This document shows positions 28,682-36,506 of a stretch of DNA of 64,000 nt, piece by piece. Origin of the DNA: Leisingera daeponensis DSM 23529 (GTDB lineage: Bacteria > Pseudomonadota > Alphaproteobacteria > Rhodobacterales > Rhodobacteraceae); contig NZ_KI421500.1 in the NCBI RefSeq assembly GCF_000473145.1, forward strand, positions 1,240,225-1,304,224, written 5' to 3'. The notes under the pieces are model-generated. The model searched no databases. It had not been told where the DNA came from and was given only the letters and a program-made list of their open reading frames with translations. Position 1 is the first letter of the stretch, and every line of letters starts with the position of its first letter. The translations under genes were made by a program, and so were the position numbers.

Positions 28682-28939
28682 ATGAACACGCTTTTTCTCC
28701 TTATGGCTCAGTATGATGGCCGCGCGGTTGTACCGGTCGATACGGTCTGCAAGGACTACTTTTCCCACCTGACACTGCCGAAGTTTCTCAGAAAGGTCAG
28801 TTCAGGTGAAATCGATCTGCCGCTGGTGCGATCCGAGCGCAGTCAGAAAAGCGCGAAGGGCGTCCACCTCTCGGATCTCGCCACCTATCTCGACAAGCGT
28901 CGCGAGGTTGCTCTGAACGAGCGGGACGCCTTCAAGTAG
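28682..28939 (+). CDS. Pyocin activator PrtN-like regulator
   Basis: An 85-aa protein. MNTLFLLMAQYDGRAVVPV, CKDYFSHLTLPKFLRKVSSG and SQKSAKGVHLSDLATYLD match the PrtN family closely over the full length. PrtN in Pseudomonas activates pyocin genes. In islands of alphaproteobacteria such small proteins probably act as DNA-binding regulators or excisionase-like factors. It is the last gene of island A, 250 bases before the right arm repeats. Confidence 0.88.
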   Translation: MNTLFLLMAQYDGRAVVPVDTVCKDYFSHLTLPKFLRKVSSGEIDLPLVRSERSQKSAKGVHLSDLATYLDKRREVALNERDAFK

Positions 28940-29184
28940 TGACCTTCGCCTCCTGAGACTAGGCCCATGCTGAGTCAATAGGACCCGTTGTGCGTGATCC
29001 ACCTGGGGTTTCTTCACGGCATCGAACCGGCAGATCAGGCAGGCTGGCGCCTTTTCGGCGCAAAATTGAATTATGGTCACCCAACCTGCACGCAGTCTAT
29101 TGAAATTCAGTGGAAAAACCGGGGCATCTGGCGACCAACTGTCCGGATTCTAGCCTGTTTTTCTGATGCCTAGGCGGGACGGAC

Positions 29185-29217
29185 TTACAACATGATTTAC
29201 AACACGGAATACAACAC
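29185..29217. repeat. Integrase arm-type repeats, right end of island A
   Basis: TTACAACAT at 29185-29193 is the exact reverse complement of the ATGTTGTAA repeats beside dusA. TTTACAACA at 29196-29204 equals the copy at 6875. A third, weaker copy, ATACAACAC, is at 29209-29217. They lie 43 bases from the attachment core copy and pair this end with the left end of island A. Confidence 0.75.
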
Positions 29218-29237
29218 GTCCCTAGAAAATTGAAAAA

Positions 29238-29312
29238 TCACAGCCTTTTCAAACTGTCTGTCCAGTCCATCATAGGGGCCGCGGACAATCTAGCGTGTTG
29301 ATTTGTCTGCAT
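29238..29312 (-). pseudogene. dusA: Relict dusA 5' end no. 1 (island A/B junction)
   Basis: A 24-codon frame from ATG 29312: MQTNQHARLSAAPMMDWTD and then SLKRL and a stop. ARLS-x-APMMDWTD is the conserved start of DusA, so this is a dusA beginning cut off from its body. The first part is AT-rich, like element-supplied starts. It was probably the working dusA start after island B arrived and was displaced when island A integrated. The copy of the attachment core is at 29260-29273. Confidence 0.8.
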
Positions 29313-29425
29313 TTTTTGTGTATCTTCAAACTGTTGGCGGTGGATACTGCTACGCTGGAATACGCCCCAATATCCCCGAATTTGCCCCTCTACGACGACT
29401 CATTGCACACACAGCGCACACGAAA

Positions 29426-30032
29426 ATGGCCTCCATCACCAAGCTCCCCTCCGGTGCATACCGGGTCCAGATCAGACGAAAGGGCCGCTACGCGAGCGAG
29501 ACGTTCCTCCGCCGCGACGACACCCACCGTTGGGCCCGCCAGGCGGAGCCCCGGGTCGATCAGGGGCTGGCGCCTACAAGCGCGTCCGTTTCCCGCCTCC
29601 AGACCTTTGGCCACCTCATCGACCTTCATATAACCGATATGTGCGAGGTAGGGAAACCGCCGCGTCGCAGCAAGGCCGCAACGCTCAAGCGCGATCTCGG
29701 CAAGGAGAAGATCGGGCACCTCGACCGGCAAAAGCTGATCGACTACGGCAAGATGCGCGCCGAGCAAGGCGCGGGTCCGGTGACTCTGGGGATCGATATC
29801 GGGGTGATCAAGATGATCATCACCCACGCGGCAGCCGTTCACGGCCTCCACATTTCTCCGGAACCCGTTGATCTGGCGCGCGTCGCGCTCAAGCGTCTCG
29901 GGCTGATCGGCAAGGGCACAGAGCGGGATCGTCGCCCCACCACGGATGAGTTGAACCGCCTCTTCCGTTGCTTCGATGACAACGAACGCCTGACCCTGCC
30001 GATGGCACGGATCGTGAAGTTCGCGGTCGCGG
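29426..30032 (+). pseudogene. Truncated dusA-type integrase of island B
   Basis: From ATG 29426 the protein begins MASITKLPSGAYRVQIRRKG, the arm-binding domain typical of these recombinases, and continues through the core-binding domain to LPMARIVKFAVA. The family should now continue with the first catalytic arginine motif, but the frame runs into unrelated sequence (stop at 30118) that is the end of the opposite-strand regulator gene. All catalytic residues (R, H-x-x-R, H, Y) are absent. The deletion presumably came with insertion of the regulator/MFS module. Confidence 0.85.
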
Positions 30033-30042
30033 AATGTCGAGA

Positions 30043-31059
30043 TCAGCTGTTAGAGTCAAAAGAATGTTCAGTGCCGCCGTTCGTCCCGAGCGCACGATAT
30101 CCGAACGTCCGGGCATAGTCCGCAGGATCGACGCCCACTTGTCGCCGGAACGCGCGTCGCATTCTCTGGTAGTCTCGGAAACCCGCCTCTGCAGCCACGC
30201 GCTTGAGAGGCAGACTGTCCGCAAGCAGTCCGCGAGCGTGGTCCACGCGAACCCGCTCGACGAAGCGAGCTGGCGTGGTGTCCATTGAGGCACTGAACCG
30301 CCGGGCAAGGGTGCGTGAGTTCATACCCGCAGCGTCCGCCAGCCGCTCCATGGTCCAGTCTCGGCAAGGGTCGGAGATCACGGTCTCGATCAGTCTGGCC
30401 AGTGCATCTTCCGGCTGGAACTGTCCTGCAAGATGCATGGCATATTGGCTTTGTCCGCCTGTCCGGCGGAGCTGGACCACGAGTTCCCGCGCCACGGCGA
30501 GCGCCGAGGCGTTGCCGCAATCGGCGCGGATGATGGACAAGGCCAGGTCGATGCCCGTCGTCACACCTGCCGACGTGTAAATGCCCGCTCCGGCGGTACA
30601 GATCCGGTCAAGATCCCATTGGACGTCAGGATGGCGTTCCGTATCGGGCTTGCGCGACCAATGCGTTGTCGCCGTTTGTCCATCCAATACACCGGCAGCC
30701 GCCAGGATCAGGGCTCCGGAGCATATCGAAATCAGGCGCGCGTTCTCAGTCTTGGCGGCCCAGGACCGGACCGTCGCCAACACTGTCGCGTCTCTTGCGA
30801 CCAGGTCGACGCCCAAGCCCCCGGGAATAAGGAGGTCGCTCGATTTCGAGGCCGCTGAGAGCGCATCCTCCGGCTGCAGGGTCAGACCGCAGCTCGCCGC
30901 CACGGGGCGGCCATCGGGTGACACATAGCGGTGGCGATAGACCCGCTCACCGCGGAAGCGTGCAGTGTCGAAGGCCTGCACCGGCCCTGCGACGTCAAGC
31001 AGATTGATGCCGTCGAAGATCAGAACATCGATTGTTCTTGCATTCGGCCTCTTGTCCAA
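30043..31059 (-). CDS. GlxA-type AraC family transcriptional regulator
   Basis: A 338-aa regulator. Residues about 8-185 are a DJ-1/PfpI (class I glutamine amidotransferase-like) domain, with a nucleophile-elbow-like cysteine in ISICSGALILAAAG. Residues about 225-325 hold two helix-turn-helix motifs of the AraC type (MERLADAAGMNSRTLARRFS and LKRVAAEAGFRDYQRMRRAF). This pairing defines the GlxA/FtrA group. It is divergent from the MFS gene with an 82-base gap, so it probably controls that pump. Its 3' end lies at the breakpoint of the truncated integrase. Confidence 0.92.
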   Translation of the reverse strand: MDKRPNARTIDVLIFDGINLLDVAGPVQAFDTARFRGERVYRHRYVSPDGRPVAASCGLTLQPEDALSAASKSSDLLIPGGLGVDLVARDATVLATVRSWAAKTENARLISICSGALILAAAGVLDGQTATTHWSRKPDTERHPDVQWDLDRICTAGAGIYTSAGVTTGIDLALSIIRADCGNASALAVARELVVQLRRTGGQSQYAMHLAGQFQPEDALARLIETVISDPCRDWTMERLADAAGMNSRTLARRFSASMDTTPARFVERVRVDHARGLLADSLPLKRVAAEAGFRDYQRMRRAFRRQVGVDPADYARTFGYRALGTNGGTEHSFDSNS

Positions 31060-31141
31060 AATTGATACCTTTTTGACATATCGGACAACAATTAATGGCG
31101 GCTACAACGACGCTATGTCAACAGGACAAGTGTGAACACTC

Positions 31142-32332
31142 ATGGACGACGCGCGGGTCACAACAGGGGCGAGTGCCTATCTCGGACTGCTCACAGCCAG
31201 CACGATTCTGTCATCGGCGATGCCTATGCTCATCATCCTGGGCGGGCTGGCCGGGCTGTTCCTGTCGCCAAGTCCCGCGCTGACGACATTTCCTGCATCC
31301 GTGCAGGTCTTTGCGGGTCTGGTGGCGGCGGGCCCGTTCTCGATCTTCATGGGGCGGGCCGGACGCCGCGCAGGGTTTTGCGCAGGAGGTCTGCTGGCGG
31401 CGGCGGGCGGGATTGCCTGCGCCTGGGCCCTCGCGGAAGACAGCTTTGCCGCGCTCTGCGCAGGACATGCGGCCCTCGGCGCGGCGCTCGCCTGCTTCCA
31501 GTATTTCCGCTTCGCCGCAGCGGAGGTTGTTCCCCCCGCCTGGAGCCCCGTCGCGATCTCGCTCATGCTGACCTCGGGGTTGGTTGCGGCCTTTGTGGGA
31601 CCGCAGCTGTTCATCTGGACCAAGGACGCCCTCGCGCCGATCCCTCTCGCGGGGGCATACCTCGCGATCTGTGGCATTAGCTTGGCCGGATTGCTGCCGC
31701 TGGCCTTCGTTCGTCCATCGCGGCCTATCGCGCCTGCGCGAGGCAGATCGAGCCTCCAGGCCCTCGCACTCCTTCGACAGCCGGGAATCGCGATCGCCAT
31801 CGCGATGGGAGCTGTCTCGCAAGGTGTCATGGTCTTCATGATGGCGCCCACGCCGCTTGCGATGATCGGGTGTGGGTTTTCCGAAGCCACGGCAGGCGAC
31901 GTGATCCGCTGGCACGTCGTTGCGATGTTTGCTCCGAGCTTCCTGACCGGCTTCGTGATCAAGCGGATCGGGGCGACGGCCGTCGTGGCCTCGGGTTTGA
32001 TCCTGCTCGCCATCGCCGCGCTCGTGGCAGCCGCAGGCCTCAGCGGACCGCATTTCTACGTCTCGCTGATCGTCCTGGGCACAGGTTGGAACTTCGGCTT
32101 CATCGGTGCCACCGCCATGCTGGCCGAACGGGTGGAATCTGGTGACCGGGCGCTGGTCCAGGGCGCGAACGACACGATCGTCGCGCTCGCCGCCACGATC
32201 TGCACACTTGCCGCGGGGGCCATCGTGACCGGACCCGGCTGGACCTTTCTTGCCATGGCGTCGTTTCCGGTCATCGCGGTTGCAGCCCTGGCACTGCTTT
32301 CCATCCGCTCATCTGCGCACGCAGCAGGTTGA
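31142..32332 (+). CDS. Major facilitator superfamily transporter
   Basis: A 396-aa inner-membrane protein with about 12 hydrophobic segments. The loop after helix 2 (GRAGRRAGFCAGG) is the MFS A-motif in a shortened form. Such pumps next to a GlxA-type regulator usually export small toxic molecules. The substrate cannot be read from the sequence. The start at 31142 (MDDARVTTGASAYLG) is the first ATG after the divergent promoter gap. Confidence 0.85.
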   Translation: MDDARVTTGASAYLGLLTASTILSSAMPMLIILGGLAGLFLSPSPALTTFPASVQVFAGLVAAGPFSIFMGRAGRRAGFCAGGLLAAAGGIACAWALAEDSFAALCAGHAALGAALACFQYFRFAAAEVVPPAWSPVAISLMLTSGLVAAFVGPQLFIWTKDALAPIPLAGAYLAICGISLAGLLPLAFVRPSRPIAPARGRSSLQALALLRQPGIAIAIAMGAVSQGVMVFMMAPTPLAMIGCGFSEATAGDVIRWHVVAMFAPSFLTGFVIKRIGATAVVASGLILLAIAALVAAAGLSGPHFYVSLIVLGTGWNFGFIGATAMLAERVESGDRALVQGANDTIVALAATICTLAAGAIVTGPGWTFLAMASFPVIAVAALALLSIRSSAHAAG

Positions 32333-32600
32333 GCTAGGGGGACATATGCCTATGGATTGGGGACTGGAGCGAACTGGCCCCTGGTTGGGGCATATCGACA
32401 TGGTTGGTTTATTGACAAAAGTATCGCCGAAGCCCGGCCCGTGTTCGGAGAACGGATCATCGGATGCGTTCGTGAAACAGACGATACCGAGCTGAAACAG
32501 CCTGCGGCAGGCATTGTTCTCTGCCGTCGCGTCGGCTGGACCGGAAGTGTTCCTTCGGTTTTCAAGCTATCCCAGATGCAATCCCTTTCTTTCGTGCGGT
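32333..32600. other. Intergenic region with no recognisable gene
   Basis: The 268 bases between the MFS gene and the decarboxylase remnant hold an open frame of 84 codons on the plus strand that resembles no family and has no convincing ribosome site. I take it as non-coding or decayed sequence. Confidence 0.4.
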
Positions 32601-33430
32601 TCATTTCATGACGGAGCTATAAGTCCCGTCGCAGATTTCAGTCAGCGCGGTCGCGATGGCAGCCAACGTGCGCTGAACATCCGCTTGGGTCGTCGCCCAC
32701 GACGAAACCGAGATGCGAAACCCCTCGCGCCCCTGCCATGCCGTCGGTCCGAACCAGGCCTCTCCGGATTGCTGCACACGGATCGCCAGCGCGGCCATCC
32801 GGTTTTCGTGTCCTGGCAAGGTGGCGACGACCTGATTGAGGCAAACGTCGTTTAGGACTTCAACCCCCTGGGCTTCCAGACCGTCGGCAAACGCCCTCGA
32901 ATGCGCGCAACACTCCTCAGCCAACGCAGCAATGCCCTCACCGCCAAGAGAGTGCAGCGCCGCCCAGAGTTCGATCCCCCGCGCCGCCCGCGAAAACTCC
33001 GGAACCATGTCTTTGGGCAAGGCAGCACCCCCCGTTTCGAGATACGGAGCCTCGGTCGCCATGGCCGCATGCACGGCGGTCGGATGTCGGCAGATTGCAA
33101 GCCCGCAATCGTAATTCGTGTTCAGCCATTAATGGCCGTCGACCACCCAGCTGTCTGCTGCTTCGTAGCCTTCGAGCAGATGTCGCCTGGACCGGGAGGC
33201 CGCTGCCCAGAGGCCAAAGACTCCGTCCACATGAACCCAGGCACCTGAGGTCTGCGCCCGGGCGCAGATTGCGGCGATCGGATCGAAACTCCCCGAATTC
33301 ACATTCCCGGCCTGCGCGACGACGATGGTCCGCGGATCGAGATCCGGCAGGCATTCGAGCCTCAGCGCACCCTGCCTGTCGCATGGCACACGCTCGATCA
33401 GGTCGGTGCTCACACCGTGCAAAGCCTTTC
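32601..33430 (-). pseudogene. PLP-dependent decarboxylase remnant, catalytic Lys codon replaced by TAA
   Basis: Two frames in line make up the C-terminal two-thirds of a group II (aromatic amino acid / glutamate type) decarboxylase. The first runs KALHGVSTDLIERVP, QAGNVNSGSFDP, AWVHVDGVFGLWAA and DSWVVDGH, then hits TAA. The frame continues after the stop with WLNTNYDCGLAIC and then from MHAAMATEAPY to the stop at 32601. The family motif is DGHKWLN, whose lysine binds PLP, so a single change AAA/AAG to TAA removed the catalytic residue. The N-terminal third is missing; the remnant joins the end of the DUF5946 gene near 33430. Confidence 0.85.
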
Positions 33431-34009
33431 GGCGAGATCGTGAAATGCTCGCCAATCCTCCAACACGTGCCGGGCGTAGTCCTTGACCGTCGCCAGGTGT
33501 TGATCCGGCGACGAGAGATCGACGGCCAGGATCGATTGGCCCGGAGTCGGCCATGGTTGCCCAAGTGAATTGAAATCAAACTCCGAAAGCGCCCTGCGCA
33601 GGGCGATGACCCTTGCCTCCGTTTGGCCGAGACACAGCTGGGCATAGAGCGCGGCGAGATGCACATGCGCCGAGCGGAGGCTGCGCCGGTCGTCGCCCCG
33701 GCTGTGCTGGAGGACGTAGGAATCGGTCAGGAGCTGATGCGCGGGCCAGAAGCGGTGATCGGAGTAGTGCAGCGCGAGGGCCTGTCCGAACCGCGCCCAA
33801 CAGCCCTTAGAAACGGTGAGGGTATCATGGACCGGTCCGTCGATATCAGGAAAGCGACCAGCGCATCCCTCGCAGACACTTGTTCGCTCCGTGTCTGCAC
33901 GCCTCCTGCTATAGCGGGACCTGCGCCATGGCCGGGGGAAAACCCCATCCTCGGGGCACTGGCTGGACGGCTGGGGGCTCCGTGGAAACGGTGTGTAGAA
34001 CGCCTTCAT
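33410..34009 (-). CDS. DUF5946 family protein
   Basis: A 199-aa protein if started at ATG 34009, which shares one base with the GNAT stop (TGATG). CEGCAGRFPDIDGPVHD, SKGCWARFGQALALHYSD and LLTDSYVLQHSRGDDRRS match the DUF5946 family, whose function is unknown; the N-terminal cysteines may bind metal. About 50 residues before the CEGC motif look non-conserved, so the true start may be further in. The C-terminus (HDLAERLCTV) runs into the decarboxylase remnant and may have been altered by the fusion. Confidence 0.7.
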   Translation of the reverse strand: MKAFYTPFPRSPQPSSQCPEDGVFPRPWRRSRYSRRRADTERTSVCEGCAGRFPDIDGPVHDTLTVSKGCWARFGQALALHYSDHRFWPAHQLLTDSYVLQHSRGDDRRSLRSAHVHLAALYAQLCLGQTEARVIALRRALSEFDFNSLGQPWPTPGQSILAVDLSSPDQHLATVKDYARHVLEDWRAFHDLAERLCTV

Positions 34010-34569
34010 CAGATATCCCGCCGCATACGATAACCAGGCACGACGGCTCGGTCTCCCGACCCGACCATGACCTGCTCCTCGGTGCGCCACCCGGCCGCGC
34101 GGTAGAGCCGTTCGCCCGCCACGGTGGCCAGGAGCTGTGCGCGCCGGAACCCGGAAAGACGCGCGGCGGCGAGCGCCGTGGACAGGACAAGAGAGCCCAG
34201 GCCTTTGCGGGCGAAGTCGGGGTTCGTGTACATCGCGCGAATGCCTGCAGCGTCGGTTTCCGGGTCCAGCAACGCGGCGTCGCCCGTGCCCTGCCCGGTC
34301 GGACTGAACAATGCCGCGCGACGTGACCAGCCACCGCTGGCCGCGATCCAGCCGCCCACGGTCGCGACGTAGTAGGTGCCGTCTTCGATCAGGACCGGAT
34401 CGAAGGGCGTGATCCGTCTCATCTCCGTGCGTTGTTCGGGCGTCATCAGTGGATCGAGAAGCGCCGAAATCGACCGCTCCTTCATGTCTTCAAGGGCAGG
34501 ACGGTCGGCCAGGGTGGCGCGCCGGATTTCGATGACTGGTGTGTCGAGAATTGCTGATTGGTATGTCAT
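34009..34569 (-). CDS. GNAT family N-acetyltransferase
   Basis: A 186-aa protein from ATG 34569 (MTYQSAILD); the longer frame to 34734 overlaps the binding-protein gene and is non-coding. IEIRRATLADRPAL starts the GNAT fold, and AMYTNPDFARKGLGSLVLS has the acetyl-CoA pyrophosphate loop in R-x-x-G-x-G form (ARKGLG). The last part, ATVAGERLYRAAGW, is the usual closing motif. The acceptor is unknown. It lies 58 bases after the binding-protein gene in a five-gene minus-strand operon. Confidence 0.85.
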   Translation of the reverse strand: MTYQSAILDTPVIEIRRATLADRPALEDMKERSISALLDPLMTPEQRTEMRRITPFDPVLIEDGTYYVATVGGWIAASGGWSRRAALFSPTGQGTGDAALLDPETDAAGIRAMYTNPDFARKGLGSLVLSTALAAARLSGFRRAQLLATVAGERLYRAAGWRTEEQVMVGSGDRAVVPGYRMRRDI

Positions 34570-34627
34570 GTCACGTTTTCCTTGCAGCGCCCCGCCGATA
34601 GGCTCGACGGGGCGCGTGGCGGTCGGC

Positions 34628-35824
34628 CTACCAGACGCGCCGGGTCTCGAAGGCCGCGCCCGTGATTTCGATTTCGCGGAAGGTGCCCGAAGCGTTGCCG
34701 CCCGCGTCGAATTCGACGTTGGACACGCCGACATAGTCGATGTCCCCGCCTTCCGAGAGAATGCGGAGGCCTTCGGCCAGGTCCCCGACGCCGATGGGCG
34801 TGCCGGGCGCGTTGGCGACGTGATCCATGTGCGCGGCGATCGCGCCCCGCTCGGCAGAGCCCGCCGCCTGGATCGCCAGCGCGATCAGCGCCGCCGCGTC
34901 GTAGCTTTCGCCCCGGAACGGACCGATGCCAGTGATCCGCGCCTCCGCCGCAAGCGCATCGAAGATCGCAGCGGCATCGCTGTCCGAGCCTGGAACGGAC
35001 CCGAACGATCCTTCCAGTTGATCGCCCAGATCGGCCAGAAGCGTGTCACCGATCATCCCGTCGGGCAGGATGAACCGTTCGAACGCTCCAAGATCGAGTG
35101 CCGTCTGGATGATCTGGCGACCGCCCTGGTCCACATAGCCGATCACCAGCAGGTCCGATGCGCCGGAGGCCGCGAGGGTCGAGACTTCGGCAGTATAGTC
35201 GCCGCGTCCGTCTTCATGTGCGGCAGACACGGTCACGCGTCCCCCGAGCGCCTCGAAGGCCCGCGTGAAGGCATCGGCCAGGCCCTGACCGTAGTCGTTG
35301 TTTGTGTAGGTCACGGCAACTTCGTCGATGCCGCGCGCGATGGTCAGTTCGGCCAGAACCTCGCCCTGACGGGCGTCGGAGGGTGCGGTGCGGAAGAACA
35401 GGCCCCGATCCTCGATGTCGCTGAGGCCCGGGCTCGTGGCCGAGGGCGACACGGCCAGCATCCCGTTGGGCACGGCCACGTTCATGGCTACAGCCGCGGT
35501 CGCCCCAGAGCAGGCGGCACCAAGGATGGCCGCGACGCCGTCCCCGATCAGCCGTTCCGCGGCCGCCACGGCGGCGGAAGCATCGGCGCAGGTGCTGTCG
35601 CCGCGAACGGCCTCGATCCGGCGACCGCCCAGGAACAGGCCCGACGCGTTGACTTCATCGAAGGCAAGCTCGGCGGAGGCCGCCATGTCAGGCGTCAGCG
35701 ACTCGACCGGACCGGTGAATCCCATCAGGACACCGATCTTCACGGCTCCGCCATGGCTGTCCGCGATGGCAGCCCCCGACGCAAGCGTCAGTGCCGCGGT
35801 GGTTGCAAGCAATTGTTTCAGCAT
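34628..35824 (-). CDS. Branched-chain amino-acid type periplasmic binding protein
   Basis: A 398-aa protein with a Sec signal peptide (MLKQLLATTAALTLASGAAIA, cleavage AIA|D). VKIGVLMGFTGPVESL, LIGDGVAAILGAACSGAT, SPSATSPGLSD and VAVTYTNNDYGQGLADAF are the hallmarks of Leu/Ile/Val-type (Peripla_BP_6) receptors. No permease or ATPase genes are close, so it is an orphan receptor or works with a core transporter. It follows the 45-codon frame by 17 bases and precedes the GNAT gene. Confidence 0.9.
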   Translation of the reverse strand: MLKQLLATTAALTLASGAAIADSHGGAVKIGVLMGFTGPVESLTPDMAASAELAFDEVNASGLFLGGRRIEAVRGDSTCADASAAVAAAERLIGDGVAAILGAACSGATAAVAMNVAVPNGMLAVSPSATSPGLSDIEDRGLFFRTAPSDARQGEVLAELTIARGIDEVAVTYTNNDYGQGLADAFTRAFEALGGRVTVSAAHEDGRGDYTAEVSTLAASGASDLLVIGYVDQGGRQIIQTALDLGAFERFILPDGMIGDTLLADLGDQLEGSFGSVPGSDSDAAAIFDALAAEARITGIGPFRGESYDAAALIALAIQAAGSAERGAIAAHMDHVANAPGTPIGVGDLAEGLRILSEGGDIDYVGVSNVEFDAGGNASGTFREIEITGAAFETRRVW

Positions 35825-35841
35825 TTCGTTTCCTTTTCACG

Positions 35842-35979
35842 TTATTTGTCGGCCAGGATGGCCAGGATGGCCGCTCGATGCTCTCGCGCGGGATTTTCGG
35901 GTGGGTGCGCCTCGTGCTTGGGCGTGTCTGCAAGAGGCGCGAGAAACCACGCCCGCCAGAGGATCATGAGGTTCTGCAT
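35842..35979 (-). CDS. Possible 45-aa small protein
   Basis: An open frame MQNLMILWRAWFLAPLADTP and on to REHRAAILAILADK that fits between the cupredoxin stop (15 bases) and the binding-protein start (17 bases). The first half is hydrophobic and could be a membrane segment, the second half is charged and helical. No family recognised. Placement supports it; a clear ribosome site does not. Confidence 0.4.
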   Translation of the reverse strand: MQNLMILWRAWFLAPLADTPKHEAHPPENPAREHRAAILAILADK

Positions 35980-35994
35980 GTTCGGGCTCCGGCG

Positions 35995-36333
35995 TCAGTT
36001 CGCGACGATCCGGCCCCGCATCGACGGGTGGTCTTCGCAGACGTAGTCGATGGCGCCGGTTCGGAAGATGGTGATGCTCACCGACGAGGCGGGTTCGATT
36101 CGGCCCGTGTCGAAGGCCGCCGCACCTTCCCGTCCGGCATCGAGGCCTCGGACAATCGCGGATGCCGTGTGGGGCACGCGTGCAGTACTGACGAAGGTCA
36201 CTGTATCACCCACCGCGACCTCCAGAAGGGCGGGCTCAAAGGCCATGCCCCGGATGGTCACGCGATGCTCTTCGGCAAGAACCGGCAGGGCCGCGCTTGT
36301 GGCGACCGCAAGCCCGGCAATGATACGCTTCAT
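35995..36333 (-). CDS. Cupredoxin (type I copper protein)
   Basis: A 112-aa periplasmic protein with a signal peptide (cleavage VLA|E near residue 20). MAFEPALLEVAVGDTVTFV is the usual start of the amicyanin/pseudoazurin-like fold. Copper ligands are visible as His in VPHTAS, then Cys, His and Met in YVCEDHPSM. It would carry electrons in the periplasm. It heads a minus-strand operon with a binding protein and a GNAT, an unusual setting. The divergent regulator gene at 36507 may control it. Confidence 0.9.
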   Translation of the reverse strand: MKRIIAGLAVATSAALPVLAEEHRVTIRGMAFEPALLEVAVGDTVTFVSTARVPHTASAIVRGLDAGREGAAAFDTGRIEPASSVSITIFRTGAIDYVCEDHPSMRGRIVAN

Positions 36334-36506
36334 AATAGTTACTCCTTGGTGGGTTGAGCTTGCGGCACGCCGCGAGAACGGAATAAACCCAGTCGGGACA
36401 GCGAAGCTTGGCAGAGCGCTGAGTAAAATCTGAACAATGTGTCGGTGTTTCTGATATTTTCGGGGTCGAAGAGGATATCGGCCGTGGTGGGCTTCGAAGA
36501 CGCGCG

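Larger units (their letters stand above)
6735..29273. mobile_element. Genomic island A (dusA-integrated, innermost)
   Basis: A 22.5-kb island between two copies of a 14-base dusA core. It has an integrase next to the dusA start, as is usual for dusA elements. The repeat ATGTTGTAA and its inverse occur next to the left end (6844, 6876, 6885, 6904) and next to the right end (29185, 29196, 29209), as integrase arm sites would. Cargo: amidohydrolase, solute-binding protein, 4427-aa SpvB/RHS protein, a small exported protein, an IS5-family insertion, DUF932 and a PrtN-like gene. The integrase carries two early stop codons, so the island is probably trapped. As it lies nearest the dusA body it should be the latest arrival. 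Confidence 0.75.

Noticed and set aside
32357..32611. 84-codon plus-strand frame after the MFS gene
   Set aside because: No family resemblance and no ribosome site, and it overlaps the decarboxylase remnant end.
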